Source: Marinibacterium sp050389775 (GTDB taxonomy: Bacteria > Pseudomonadota > Alphaproteobacteria > Rhodobacterales > Rhodobacteraceae). From it: a stretch of DNA of 64,000 nucleotides. Below are positions 8,104 through 17,100 of this stretch, one piece after another. The notes beneath the pieces are model-generated. The model worked only from the letters and a program-made list of their open reading frames with translations. It had not been told where the DNA came from and made no database searches. Every line of letters starts with the position of its first letter. The stretch's first letter is position 1. The translations under genes were made by a program, and so were the position numbers. The stretch covers positions 2,790,001-2,854,000 of the forward strand of contig NZ_CP177144.1 of NCBI RefSeq assembly GCF_050389775.1. The letters run 5' to 3'.

Positions 8104-10167
8104 ATGTCATATGTAGGCGAACTGCGCGCCCGGCTGGGCCTGGATGCCAAGCCCTTTGACCGTGGCCTGCGGCGCTCGCGGGGCGTTGCCCAGGTCTTCT
8201 CGCGGCAGATGCGCTCGATGATGGCCGGGGTGGGCGTCGCCATTGCCGGCGCCCTGTCGGTGCGGGCGGTCAAGAGCGCCATGTCGGCGATCGATGCGCA
8301 GGCGAAGCTGGCCCAGTCCCTCGGGACCACCACAGAAAGCGTGCAGATCCTCGGCCGGGCCAGCGACCTCTCCGGGGTGTCGATCGGGGAGATGCAGCAG
8401 GCCACCCTGCAGATGACCAAGCGGCTGAGCCAGGCCGCCCGGGGCGGTGGCCCGGCGGCCAAGGCCCTGGCCGAGATCGGCCTGTCGGCCGGCGAGCTGA
8501 TCGACCTGCCGCTCGACGAGCGTTTGGCGCGGATCCAGGATGCCATCGCCTCCATGGTGCCCGAGGCTCAGCGGGCCTCGGTTGCCACGAAGATCTTCGG
8601 GGATCGCGCGGGCCTCGTGTTCACGCGCATCGACAGTGCCACCTTGCGTCAGGCCGCGGCCGATGTCCGTGATTTCGGTGTGGCCGTGTCCGAGCAGGAG
8701 GCCGACGGTATCGAGCGGACCAATGATGCGCTCAGCCGGCTTGGCCTGATCGCAACGGGGATCGGCAACCAGATCGCGGCAGCCCTGGCGCCGGGCCTGG
8801 AGGCGGTGGCCAACGGCCTGGCGTCGGTCGTGCGTGATGGCAATCTCGTGCGCGGTGTCATCGAGGCCATGGGGTCCGCCTTCCAGATGTTCCGCGGCAA
8901 TCTCGATCTCGTCGGGACGGCACTGGTGGCGGTGTCAGCTGCCAAGGCTGCCAATTTCATCGCGGCGCTCGGCGGCATCCGGGGGGCTTTGGTCGCGGTG
9001 GCGGCAGCGGCGCGCACCACGGCGCTCGCGGTCTGGGCAGCGGCCGGGCCCTGGGGGATCCTCGTGGGCCTGGTGGCCGGCGCGGCGGCCTATTTCCTGG
9101 TCTTCCGGGACAAGTCGGCCGAGGCGACCTCTGCCATGGAGGATGCCAAGGCAGCCCAGGATGCGCTGAACAGCGCCATGGGAACCTTCTACGAGTCGGC
9201 GTCGCCAACAGCGGCGAAGTCAGCGGTCGAACTGGCAAAGGATTACCGCGACCTGGCAGTCGCCGCCCGTGACGCGGCGCGCTCGAACATCGCCGAGCTG
9301 CAGTCGGCCCTGGCGAAGAACCAGGCGCTACAGGCCAATTCGCGGCGGATGAGCCGAACGTCGTCCCGCCCGGCCACCGAGCAGAACGAGCAGGAGATCA
9401 TCGCCGACATCGCGGCGGCCAAGGAGGAGCTTGCGAAGGCCGAGGCGATGCTGGCCGATGCGGAGCGGAAGCGGAAGGCCACCGCCACTGCCGTCACCAG
9501 TTCGATGGTCGTGCAGAACGAGGTGACCAAGGATCTGACGGACAGCATTGGCGTGCAGATCGAGGGACTGGAGAACCTGGGCAAGGCCGGCGGATCGGTC
9601 GGGGATGCCTTGAAGGGGCTGGGCGAAGGTGTCGCGGACCTGAGGAACCCGGCTGCGGAAGCGGAGCAATCGTTCCGCAGCCTGTTCACGGGCATCGTGT
9701 CACGGTCGAGTTCGGCGAGCGAGGCGCTGCAGGGGCTTCTGGGGCGCATGGCCGACCTGGCGGCCAATGCAGCCTTTGATGCCCTCTTCGGTAAGGCCGG
9801 CAGCGGCAAGTCCAACAGCATCTTCGGCGCCGTCGCCCAGGCGATCATCCCGGGCTTTGCCAATGGCACGCAGTCCCATGCCGGGGGGCTGGCCGTGGTG
9901 GGGGAGCGTGGCCGCGAGCTGGTCGATCTTCCGAAAGGATCGCGGGTCATCCCGAACCACCGGACGGAGAGCATGTTGTCGAACTCCGGCAGCATGGGGC
10001 TCCGGGTCTACCTCGATGACAGCCTGAGCCTGCAGGCGGCTGTCGAGAGCATCAGCGGCTCGGTCGCCGACGTGCGAATCGAACGGGCCACGCCGGCCAT
10101 CGTGGGATCGTCTGTTCGTGCGGTGTCGCGCGGCAGCGCGAAGACAAAGAAGCTTCTGGGGGTCTGA
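8104..10167 (+). CDS. Tail length tape measure protein
   Basis: This 687-residue protein begins with a typical tape-measure opening (MSYVGELRARLGLDAKPFDRG), then a long alpha-helical, alanine-rich body. Hydrophobic helices lie around residues 270-345 (AALGGIRGALVAVAAAARTT, WGILVGLVAGAAAYFLVF), the segment thought to enter the host inner membrane, followed by coiled coil around 395-460. The C-terminal part GFANGTQSHAGGLAVVGERG is a hallmark of phage tail tape measures. It is short for a lambda-type tape measure (lambda gpH is 853 residues), predicting a shorter tail. A GGGAG ribosome-binding site precedes the ATG. Confidence 0.92.
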   Translation: MSYVGELRARLGLDAKPFDRGLRRSRGVAQVFSRQMRSMMAGVGVAIAGALSVRAVKSAMSAIDAQAKLAQSLGTTTESVQILGRASDLSGVSIGEMQQATLQMTKRLSQAARGGGPAAKALAEIGLSAGELIDLPLDERLARIQDAIASMVPEAQRASVATKIFGDRAGLVFTRIDSATLRQAAADVRDFGVAVSEQEADGIERTNDALSRLGLIATGIGNQIAAALAPGLEAVANGLASVVRDGNLVRGVIEAMGSAFQMFRGNLDLVGTALVAVSAAKAANFIAALGGIRGALVAVAAAARTTALAVWAAAGPWGILVGLVAGAAAYFLVFRDKSAEATSAMEDAKAAQDALNSAMGTFYESASPTAAKSAVELAKDYRDLAVAARDAARSNIAELQSALAKNQALQANSRRMSRTSSRPATEQNEQEIIADIAAAKEELAKAEAMLADAERKRKATATAVTSSMVVQNEVTKDLTDSIGVQIEGLENLGKAGGSVGDALKGLGEGVADLRNPAAEAEQSFRSLFTGIVSRSSSASEALQGLLGRMADLAANAAFDALFGKAGSGKSNSIFGAVAQAIIPGFANGTQSHAGGLAVVGERGRELVDLPKGSRVIPNHRTESMLSNSGSMGLRVYLDDSLSLQAAVESISGSVADVRIERATPAIVGSSVRAVSRGSAKTKKLLGV

Positions 10168-10937
10168 TGGTCGCCGTCTATGAATGGCCGCCGGTGGCGG
10201 TGATCGCGTCGGAGTGGACCGAGGAGGCGCCGATCAGCGTGTCGCGGTCGCTGATCTCGGGCAGGCGATACGTGTCGAGCTGGGCGCGCAAGCGACAGCT
10301 GGCGACGGTCGTGGTGTCGTCGCTGGGACGTGGCCGGATGGGGGCAGGGCATTGCGAGGTGCTCAAGACGCTTCTGGATGGGGGCGCGAACCTGGTGCGC
10401 CTGCCCAGCCGGCCGGTGAATTGGGCCCGGGACGCGCTTCGCGATGCCGGCCACCGGCAGTCCCGGCCCCTCAACTGGACAAACGGGGGCGTTGACCTGG
10501 ACTGGACCCACGATGGGACGGAGCTGCTCTGGTATCGCGGCACGGTCCTGCACGGCACGGTGACCACCGACGACGGCTGGCCGGCTGTCCTGGTGACGGG
10601 GTTGCCGGCCGGTCGCCTTGTCGCCCGACCGGGTGAGTACCTGACGGTCTACAACGGAACGGGAAATGACGATCCCGACACGGTCGTGGTCCAGGCCGCG
10701 GCATGGTCCAACCAGTCGGGGGCCGCGCGGATCCGCACATTGACCGCCGCCGCCCATGACGGCCGCGTCAACATCGGCGTGTCCACCTCGGCGGTCTTCG
10801 AGGTCGATGGAGAGCTGCCCCGCGCCGTCCAGGGGATCAACAGTGATTGGACCTATACCTGGTCTTTTCGCGAGGTGTTCGAGGATGAGGTGCCGGGTGG
10901 CTTCGAGGAAAAATATCCCTGGGTTCTGCAGGCATGA
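10167..10937 (+). CDS. Tail protein, distal tail/tail-tip candidate
   Basis: This 256-residue protein overlaps the tape measure stop (TGATGG) and precedes the hub-like genes, the position of lambda gpM/gpL or a siphophage distal tail protein. The sequence begins MVAVYEWPPVAVIASEWTEE, has a repeated beta-strand pattern and ends FEEKYPWVLQA. I recognise no diagnostic motif; the tail-tip role is inferred from its place between tape measure and gpJ-like protein. Confidence 0.6.
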   Translation: MVAVYEWPPVAVIASEWTEEAPISVSRSLISGRRYVSSWARKRQLATVVVSSLGRGRMGAGHCEVLKTLLDGGANLVRLPSRPVNWARDALRDAGHRQSRPLNWTNGGVDLDWTHDGTELLWYRGTVLHGTVTTDDGWPAVLVTGLPAGRLVARPGEYLTVYNGTGNDDPDTVVVQAAAWSNQSGAARIRTLTAAAHDGRVNIGVSTSAVFEVDGELPRAVQGINSDWTYTWSFREVFEDEVPGGFEEKYPWVLQA

Positions 10938-11509
10938 CGATGAAACGCGACATCCACCCCGACACACTGGCAGCGATCGTGTCCGGCAACTTCCATCCCG
11001 CGCTGATGGTCTATCTGGATTGGCCCGGAGATCCGGTCTGGGCTCATACCGGCGCCGGGGACATGTCCTGGGGCGGCCAAGACTGGGTCGGCGTCGCAAG
11101 CATGGGTGGCATTGAGATCCCGCCGGAGACCGCTGACGGGGTTTCTTCGGAAACCATCCTGACCCTGGTCGTGCCCGAAGAAGATCTTGACGCCATCATG
11201 GCTGCCGACATCCGGAACCGGCCCGGCGAGATCTATTTTGCGGTGGTCACGGAGCGGGCGGGAAATGTCCTGATCGGTGAGCCTTTCCTGTTCTACGAGG
11301 GGCCGATGAACGGTTTGGCCGAGCGGATCGAGCGCGACGGTTCGGCGGTCTATTTCTCGGTGCGGGTCACGGTCGGCAGCGCGCCGGGTCTGCGGGATGC
11401 GGCGACTGTGGTGCACAGCTACGAGCACCAGCAGGGGGAGTTCCCAGGCGATACGGCCGGGCGGCTCCTGATCAACAGCCCTGCCGCTGCCGCACAGGTG
11501 GTCTGGTGA
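10934..11509 (+). CDS. Tail-tip protein, phage_BR0599/gpL-like candidate
   Basis: This 191-residue protein overlaps its neighbours on both sides (ATGA before, GTGA after). It contains FHPALMVYLDWPGDPVWAHTG and GVASMGGIEIPPE followed by a strand-rich domain, a pattern common to small tail proteins encoded before the NlpC/P60-position protein in Rhodobacterales prophages. Likely part of the tail tip complex; exact counterpart uncertain. Confidence 0.6.
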   Translation: MTMKRDIHPDTLAAIVSGNFHPALMVYLDWPGDPVWAHTGAGDMSWGGQDWVGVASMGGIEIPPETADGVSSETILTLVVPEEDLDAIMAADIRNRPGEIYFAVVTERAGNVLIGEPFLFYEGPMNGLAERIERDGSAVYFSVRVTVGSAPGLRDAATVVHSYEHQQGEFPGDTAGRLLINSPAAAAQVVW

Positions 11510-11898
11510 CATATTGGGATCTGGCCGAGCGCGTCATGCTGCGCCCGCATCGGTGGGGGTTCAGCGATTGCGTGATGTCGGTTGCGGCTATCTGGGGCGT
11601 GTTGCGCGGTGCCCACCCCGCGCCGGAGATGATCGGGGCCTATCACGACGCGCGCGCGGCCCGGGCCCTGGTGACCAGGCTGGGTGGCCTGCCGTGTCTT
11701 CTGAGGGCGCGGGCGGCGGCGGGCGGGCTGGAGCCTGCGAATGATGCCATCGCCGGAGCGGTGGGTTTCGTGCCGTCCGGTGGGATCGGGGCCCTGGCAT
11801 TCTGCCCGGAAGATGGGGTCTGGGTTGCCAAGAGCCTGCGCGGAATGGCCCTGGGCATCGCGGTCGATCGAGGGGCGGGTGCATGGGTATTGCGGTAA
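11506..11898 (+). CDS. DUF6950-like / NlpC-P60-position tail protein
   Basis: This 130-residue protein has a GTG start overlapping the previous stop. The opening YWDLAERVMLRPHRWGFSDC has the W-G-x-x-DC pattern seen in DUF6950-type proteins and in the peptidase Cys region of NlpC/P60 folds (lambda gpK position). A matching catalytic His is not obvious, so enzymatic activity is doubtful. It sits between tail-tip genes and the gpJ-like protein and overlaps the latter by 16 bp. Confidence 0.55.
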   Translation: MTYWDLAERVMLRPHRWGFSDCVMSVAAIWGVLRGAHPAPEMIGAYHDARAARALVTRLGGLPCLLRARAAAGGLEPANDAIAGAVGFVPSGGIGALAFCPEDGVWVAKSLRGMALGIAVDRGAGAWVLR

Positions 11899-14021
11899 CC
11901 GCGCTCGCGCAAGTTTTGACGCCGCTCCTGGGCGCACAGGTCGCCACCGCCATCGCCACCGCTTTCGTGAACCTGGCGACCACGCTGGTGCTGACGTCCG
12001 CCCGGGCGGCCCTGTCCAAGCGGCCGGGCCGGGAAGACCAGGCGCGCGAGCTGCAGCGATATACCGGGTTGCCCCAGGTCCGACATGCCTATGGCAACAC
12101 CGAGGCGCCGGGCACGCCGGCACCGGCGGACATGGTGATCGACGGCGTGCTCTATGGCTGCTGGATCGTGAACAGCCGACCGAGCGAAGGCCCGTTCGCG
12201 CTCTATCTCGATGGTCGCGAGGTCGAGCTGAGCGGCGATCCCTACGATTTCACGGAAGGCGGCGGCGCGCTCGCAACCAACGAGCCGTTCAGCGGATACC
12301 TCCGGGTCTGGATCGGGATTGGCGACCAGACGTCACCGCCTTTCGAGATCACCGACGAGGCGGGCTTCATCGATACCGATCGGGAACGCGGGTTCAAGGT
12401 GACCGATGGCTGGCAGGGGCGAACCGTCGTCTGGATGCGGGCGGACCGGGGCCCCAGCGAGGGCCGCACGGAGCGCTGGCCTTCTGCGCCGCCGGCAGTG
12501 GCCCTGCGTGGCCCATTCTCGAAGCTCTGGGACCCACGAGACCCTGCCCAGGATCCGGACGATCCGGCCACCTGGGAATTCTCCGACAACCAGGCTCTGG
12601 TCGTCCTCGATGCGCTCCGTCAGAACCCCGTGTCCCCCTACGACCTGACGAACCTGATCGTTGCCACCTTCGAAGCGGCGGCGGACGTTGCCGACGAGAA
12701 TGTGCCCTTGAAGGATGGCGGCAGCGAGGCGCGATACCGCGCGGCCGGTGTCCTGGTCTATTCGGCCGGAGACGTGGAGGATCAGCTGGATCCGTTGAAC
12801 GAGGCCGGGGCGACAAGCTTCTTCCAGGCGGGCGGGCGCATGGGCATCTTGCCGGGGGCCTGGCTGCCGTCGGAATACACCCTGACCGACACCTTGGGCG
12901 ATGCCTTCGAGTACCGGAAGTTGCGGGGCGATGAGCGGCCCTATTCCCATGTGCGCACGACCTACACCAGCGCGGACAGGGAGTACGAAACATCCGATCT
13001 CGGCCAATGGCCCATTCCCGGGGTGACGGCGGCCGTGCGCGTGTTCGATCACCAGTGCGATTTCGTGGAGAGCGGGACGCAGGCGCAGCGGCTGCGCAAG
13101 ATAAAAGGGCTGCGATTGACCATGGAGCGCGAGATCGAGGGCACGGCGCCGCCCGACATGATCGAGGTGCTGGCCGGGGCGACGATTACCGCCGGGATCG
13201 CGGGAATGGCCCGAACCAATGGCACCTATCAGCTGCTGACGGCGCATCCGGCCCTGGACCCGCTGGGGATCGATGACGGCGTGGCGGCGCGCGTTCCGTT
13301 CGAGGCCCGCGAGACGGCCGAGGCCATTTACGCTTGGGTTCCGGCGGACGACGAGACCGACATCGTCGTGCCGCCCTTCGAGGTGTCCTATTCCGGCACG
13401 GCGCCGCCTGGATCTCTGTCGGTGATCTCCGGCCCTGCCGTGGATGTGAACACGGGCGATTCCGTCATCCAGAGGGTTCGGTTTGCCTTTGAGCCGTCGG
13501 CCTCGGCCAGCGTGACCCATTACGAGTGGACCTATGTCGATTGGTCGGACGAGGGCGATGGCCTGGTGGTGTCGGGGGGATCGATCCCTGCCTCGCAGGC
13601 CCTGGACACCGACGGCCGCCATTTTGGATACCTGTCCGGCTTCTCGCCGTTCGTCGAGACCGAGATCGCCGTTTGGGCCGTTGGCCCAGCCGGTCAGTCC
13701 AGCGCGGTCAGCATTTCGGGGGTTCGGTTGAACTTTGACGTGACGATCAACTCTGCGTCGGGAGGTGCCGGTGTCGCGGACTTCAACGTCACGGCGCCGA
13801 CCAATTCCGTGTTCGCGGGGGTCGTCATCCTGCGCAGCGACGATGACGTCATCGAAAACGCCGTGGAAGTCTATGGCCTGGAGCCGATGGACAGCGGGCA
13901 GACCGACGTCGTGCAGGCAACGGGCCTGGCAGCCGGTGCGGCGTACTTCTGGGTCGCGCCGGTGTCGACCAACGGCACCCGCGCCCCGGCGGCGGGGCCT
14001 GAGTATCTGACCATCACCTGA
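11883..14021 (+). CDS. Tail tip attachment protein, gpJ-like central hub
   Basis: This 712-residue protein opens with a hydrophobic helix (GIAVTALAQVLTPLLGAQVATAIATAFV), then LPQVRHAYGNTEAPGTP and YGCWIVNSRPSEGPFALYLDG, which resemble the N-terminal half of gpJ-like host specificity proteins of alphaproteobacterial prophages. The middle contains the LDALRQNPVSPYDLTN region, and the last 250 residues look like fibronectin type III-like beta domains (FEVSYSGTAPPG, SAVSISGVRL). Expected role: hub at the tail tip that carries the receptor-binding fibre encoded next. The start overlaps the previous gene by 16 bp. Confidence 0.75.
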   Translation: MGIAVTALAQVLTPLLGAQVATAIATAFVNLATTLVLTSARAALSKRPGREDQARELQRYTGLPQVRHAYGNTEAPGTPAPADMVIDGVLYGCWIVNSRPSEGPFALYLDGREVELSGDPYDFTEGGGALATNEPFSGYLRVWIGIGDQTSPPFEITDEAGFIDTDRERGFKVTDGWQGRTVVWMRADRGPSEGRTERWPSAPPAVALRGPFSKLWDPRDPAQDPDDPATWEFSDNQALVVLDALRQNPVSPYDLTNLIVATFEAAADVADENVPLKDGGSEARYRAAGVLVYSAGDVEDQLDPLNEAGATSFFQAGGRMGILPGAWLPSEYTLTDTLGDAFEYRKLRGDERPYSHVRTTYTSADREYETSDLGQWPIPGVTAAVRVFDHQCDFVESGTQAQRLRKIKGLRLTMEREIEGTAPPDMIEVLAGATITAGIAGMARTNGTYQLLTAHPALDPLGIDDGVAARVPFEARETAEAIYAWVPADDETDIVVPPFEVSYSGTAPPGSLSVISGPAVDVNTGDSVIQRVRFAFEPSASASVTHYEWTYVDWSDEGDGLVVSGGSIPASQALDTDGRHFGYLSGFSPFVETEIAVWAVGPAGQSSAVSISGVRLNFDVTINSASGGAGVADFNVTAPTNSVFAGVVILRSDDDVIENAVEVYGLEPMDSGQTDVVQATGLAAGAAYFWVAPVSTNGTRAPAAGPEYLTIT

Positions 14022-14112
14022 TCCGGACCGCAGCCCGGGGCTCGTCGTGGGTCTGAACCGTCCCTGTCCGGGGGGCGGCAACTTGCATGTTCGAACATCA
14101 ACGGAGGGCGCA

Positions 14113-17100
14113 ATGCCTGCACCGACAGTCGATTTCTCGACAACCGGAACCGATCCGGACAACATCACCCTGGAGGATGTCCAGGCGACGGTGAACACGG
14201 CGCTGGCGGAGTTTGCGTCCGTCGCAAGTTCAGGTGACAGCGACGACCTGAGCGAGGGCGTTTCAAATCTCTTCCTCTCCCTGTCGAACCTGGCGGGGGT
14301 GATCAACGCGGTGCTGTCCACGGGCTCGGGAAACCTCGCCGAAGCTGACCGCTTTTTGCAGTATAACGACAGCCTCGACGCGCTGCGTGTCGTCTCGCCG
14401 GCTGCCTTGCGTCACGTCCTTCTCAACGGCCCGGGCGCTGTGGCGACGCTGTCCGCCGATGACGTCTTCCTGGTTGGTCGTGATGTCGTTGGTGGAGATG
14501 GTCGGAAGATCCTGTGGTCCGATGTCCTTGCCGAGATCGGCGATACCCTGGTCCCCGGCCTTGCAGCCAAATCGACGCCGGTCGGGGCTGACGAATTCGC
14601 CCTATCCGACAGTGCCGCCTCCGGGGCGGCCAAGCGTCTGTCGTTCGATGACCACTGGGACAATTATCTCAAGGCCAAGGCGGATGCGCTCTACCAGCCG
14701 GTGCGAAGCGTGCTGACCAACACGACGGCCAGCTTCACGACCGCGTTTGAAACCAAGCTGTCGGGGATCGAGGCCGGCGCCGACCAGACCACTGCAACGT
14801 CCATGGGCGCCGCACTGTCCGCGGCAGCCACGTATGATGAGGACGACCTGGTCGGCTCGACGATGCACCTGATGGTCAACGGCGGGGGCGTGGGCCGCAA
14901 GATCACGCTGAACAACCACAAGGATTGGTTGCGGGGGGTCTTCGACAGCGTTTTCCAGCCTCTCGATACTGTGCTGACGAACACGACGGCCAGCTTTACC
15001 GCACCGTTGCAAGCAAAGCTCGACGCCATCGAGACCGGCGCAACAGGTGACCAGACCGGCTCCGAGATCGCAACGCTCTACGAGGGCCTGAGCGACGTCA
15101 ACCGCCTGACCGACGCGCTGCTGACCAAGCTCAACGGTGTCGCCCCTGGCGCGGACGTGACGAGCCCGGCGACTATTGGTGGCGCGATCAACTCCGCAGG
15201 CAGCTATGATGAAAGCGACCTGGTCGGCTCGACAATGCATTTGCTGGTCAACGCTGATGGCACGGGCCGCAAGATCACGCTGAACAACCACAAGGATTGG
15301 TTGCGGGGGGTCTTCGACAGCGTCTTCCAGCCGCTCGATACTGTGCTGACGAACACGACGGCCAGCTTTACGTCGGCGTTTCAGGCGAAGCTCGATGCGA
15401 TCGAGGCCGGCGCAACAGGTGACCAGACGGGGTCCGAGATCGCAACGCTCTACGAGGGACTGAGCGACGTCAACCGCCTGACCGACGCGCTGCTGACCAA
15501 GCTCAACGGTGTCGCAACAGGCGCGGACGTGACGACCGCGGCCCGCATCTCTGCGGTCCTGACGGGTGGCGCGGCGTTGGATGAGGGCGACCTGGACGGG
15601 TCGACCATGCACGTGGGCATCAATGCTGGCGGTGCGTTCAGCCGGATCACCCTGAACAACTTTCTGGATTGGGCGCAAGACGCCCGATACGACGTCCGCT
15701 ACATGCGCGACGGCGACGACATCGCGGCCGCCATCGGTGATGGAGCGCTGGTCGAAGCGGCATCGATCGACGGTGCCGAGGCGCTCGGCCTCCGGGTTGG
15801 CGGCGCCTGGGGCCGGACCACGCTCGACCAAATCAGTGATTGGCTGAAGGTCGATTTGTCCGGAACGTTCGACCTCGTTACGGCGCAAACCCTGGGCGCG
15901 GCGATCTCGGCCTCGGCCGCCTTCGATGAAGGCGACCTGGTCGGCTCGACCATGCATCTGCTGGTCAACGGTGGGGGTGTCGGAAACAAGATCACCCTGA
16001 ACAACTTCCTGGACTGGGCGCAGATCCGCTACGACGTCCGCTACATGCGTGGCGGCGACGACATTGCCGCCGAGATTGTCGATGCGGATACAGTCGGCGC
16101 AGCCGATCTTGAGGGAAGCGAAGCCATCGGCCTTGCCAGCGGCGGCGGTTGGGCGCGGGCCGATTTGTCCGGTCTGTCGGAATGGTTCCAGGGGCGGTAC
16201 GACCTGCGCTATCCGTTGATCGCTGATGCCGAGGCCACCGCGGCCCGGTTTCAACTTGCGGCGTCCCCGGCGCGCAACCTGCGGGCTTTTTCGACCGAGA
16301 CCGCCGGGGCGCCGGCGGAAAAGGCGGATCTGCCCGAGGCCAACGTCGTCCAGCATGGTCTGCGCGGGCAGGTCTACCAGATCGAAGGGGCTGGCCAGAT
16401 CGCTATCCGGGAGCCCATGCGGCTGTCGAACCGGGTGATCGAGGTTGTCGCGGATGTCTTTCGCACGAGCGATCCGGCTGATCCGACGGGCGATGCCGTG
16501 GAGTTGCGCGCCGTCTGGCTGAACGCGGCCGGTGCCGTCATGTCGTCGACCCTGGTGGATCGGATCGACAAGCTGAAGAGCGCGGACGGTGTCACGACGC
16601 TGTCCGGCCGGGTGTCCGCGCTGCCCGTTGGCGGTGTCATCCCGCCGCCCTCGACGGCGGTGGAGGTTGCCTTCGTGTTCCGAACCTATGGGCTCGACGG
16701 GTGGACGGCGGTCGAGGTCTTGCGCCAGGCCGATGTGACGAATGTTCACGCGGTTTCCGAGGCCAACCTGGCCGACACACTCGCCGCGCTTGAGGCGGCG
16801 GCGGCTGCAGCAGAGGCCGCTGCCGCGCTGGTCAACAGCGAGGTTGTCGACAGCATCGCAACGCTGCGCGGGTACAGCCGGCCGGCGGGCACCGGCATCG
16901 TCACTGTCAGCAGCGACAGCGGTGCCGAGGACGGGGCCGGTGGGCAGTTCTATTACGACGGTGCTGACAGCGACACGTCGGACAACGGCTATTCCGTGGT
17001 GATCGGCGGAGACGGGGCCCGCTGGAAACGGGTCCGGGATGATGGCCGGTTCGATCTGCGCGCGGCGGCGGAAACGGCGCTGGCGGCGGGCTGGCTGCCG

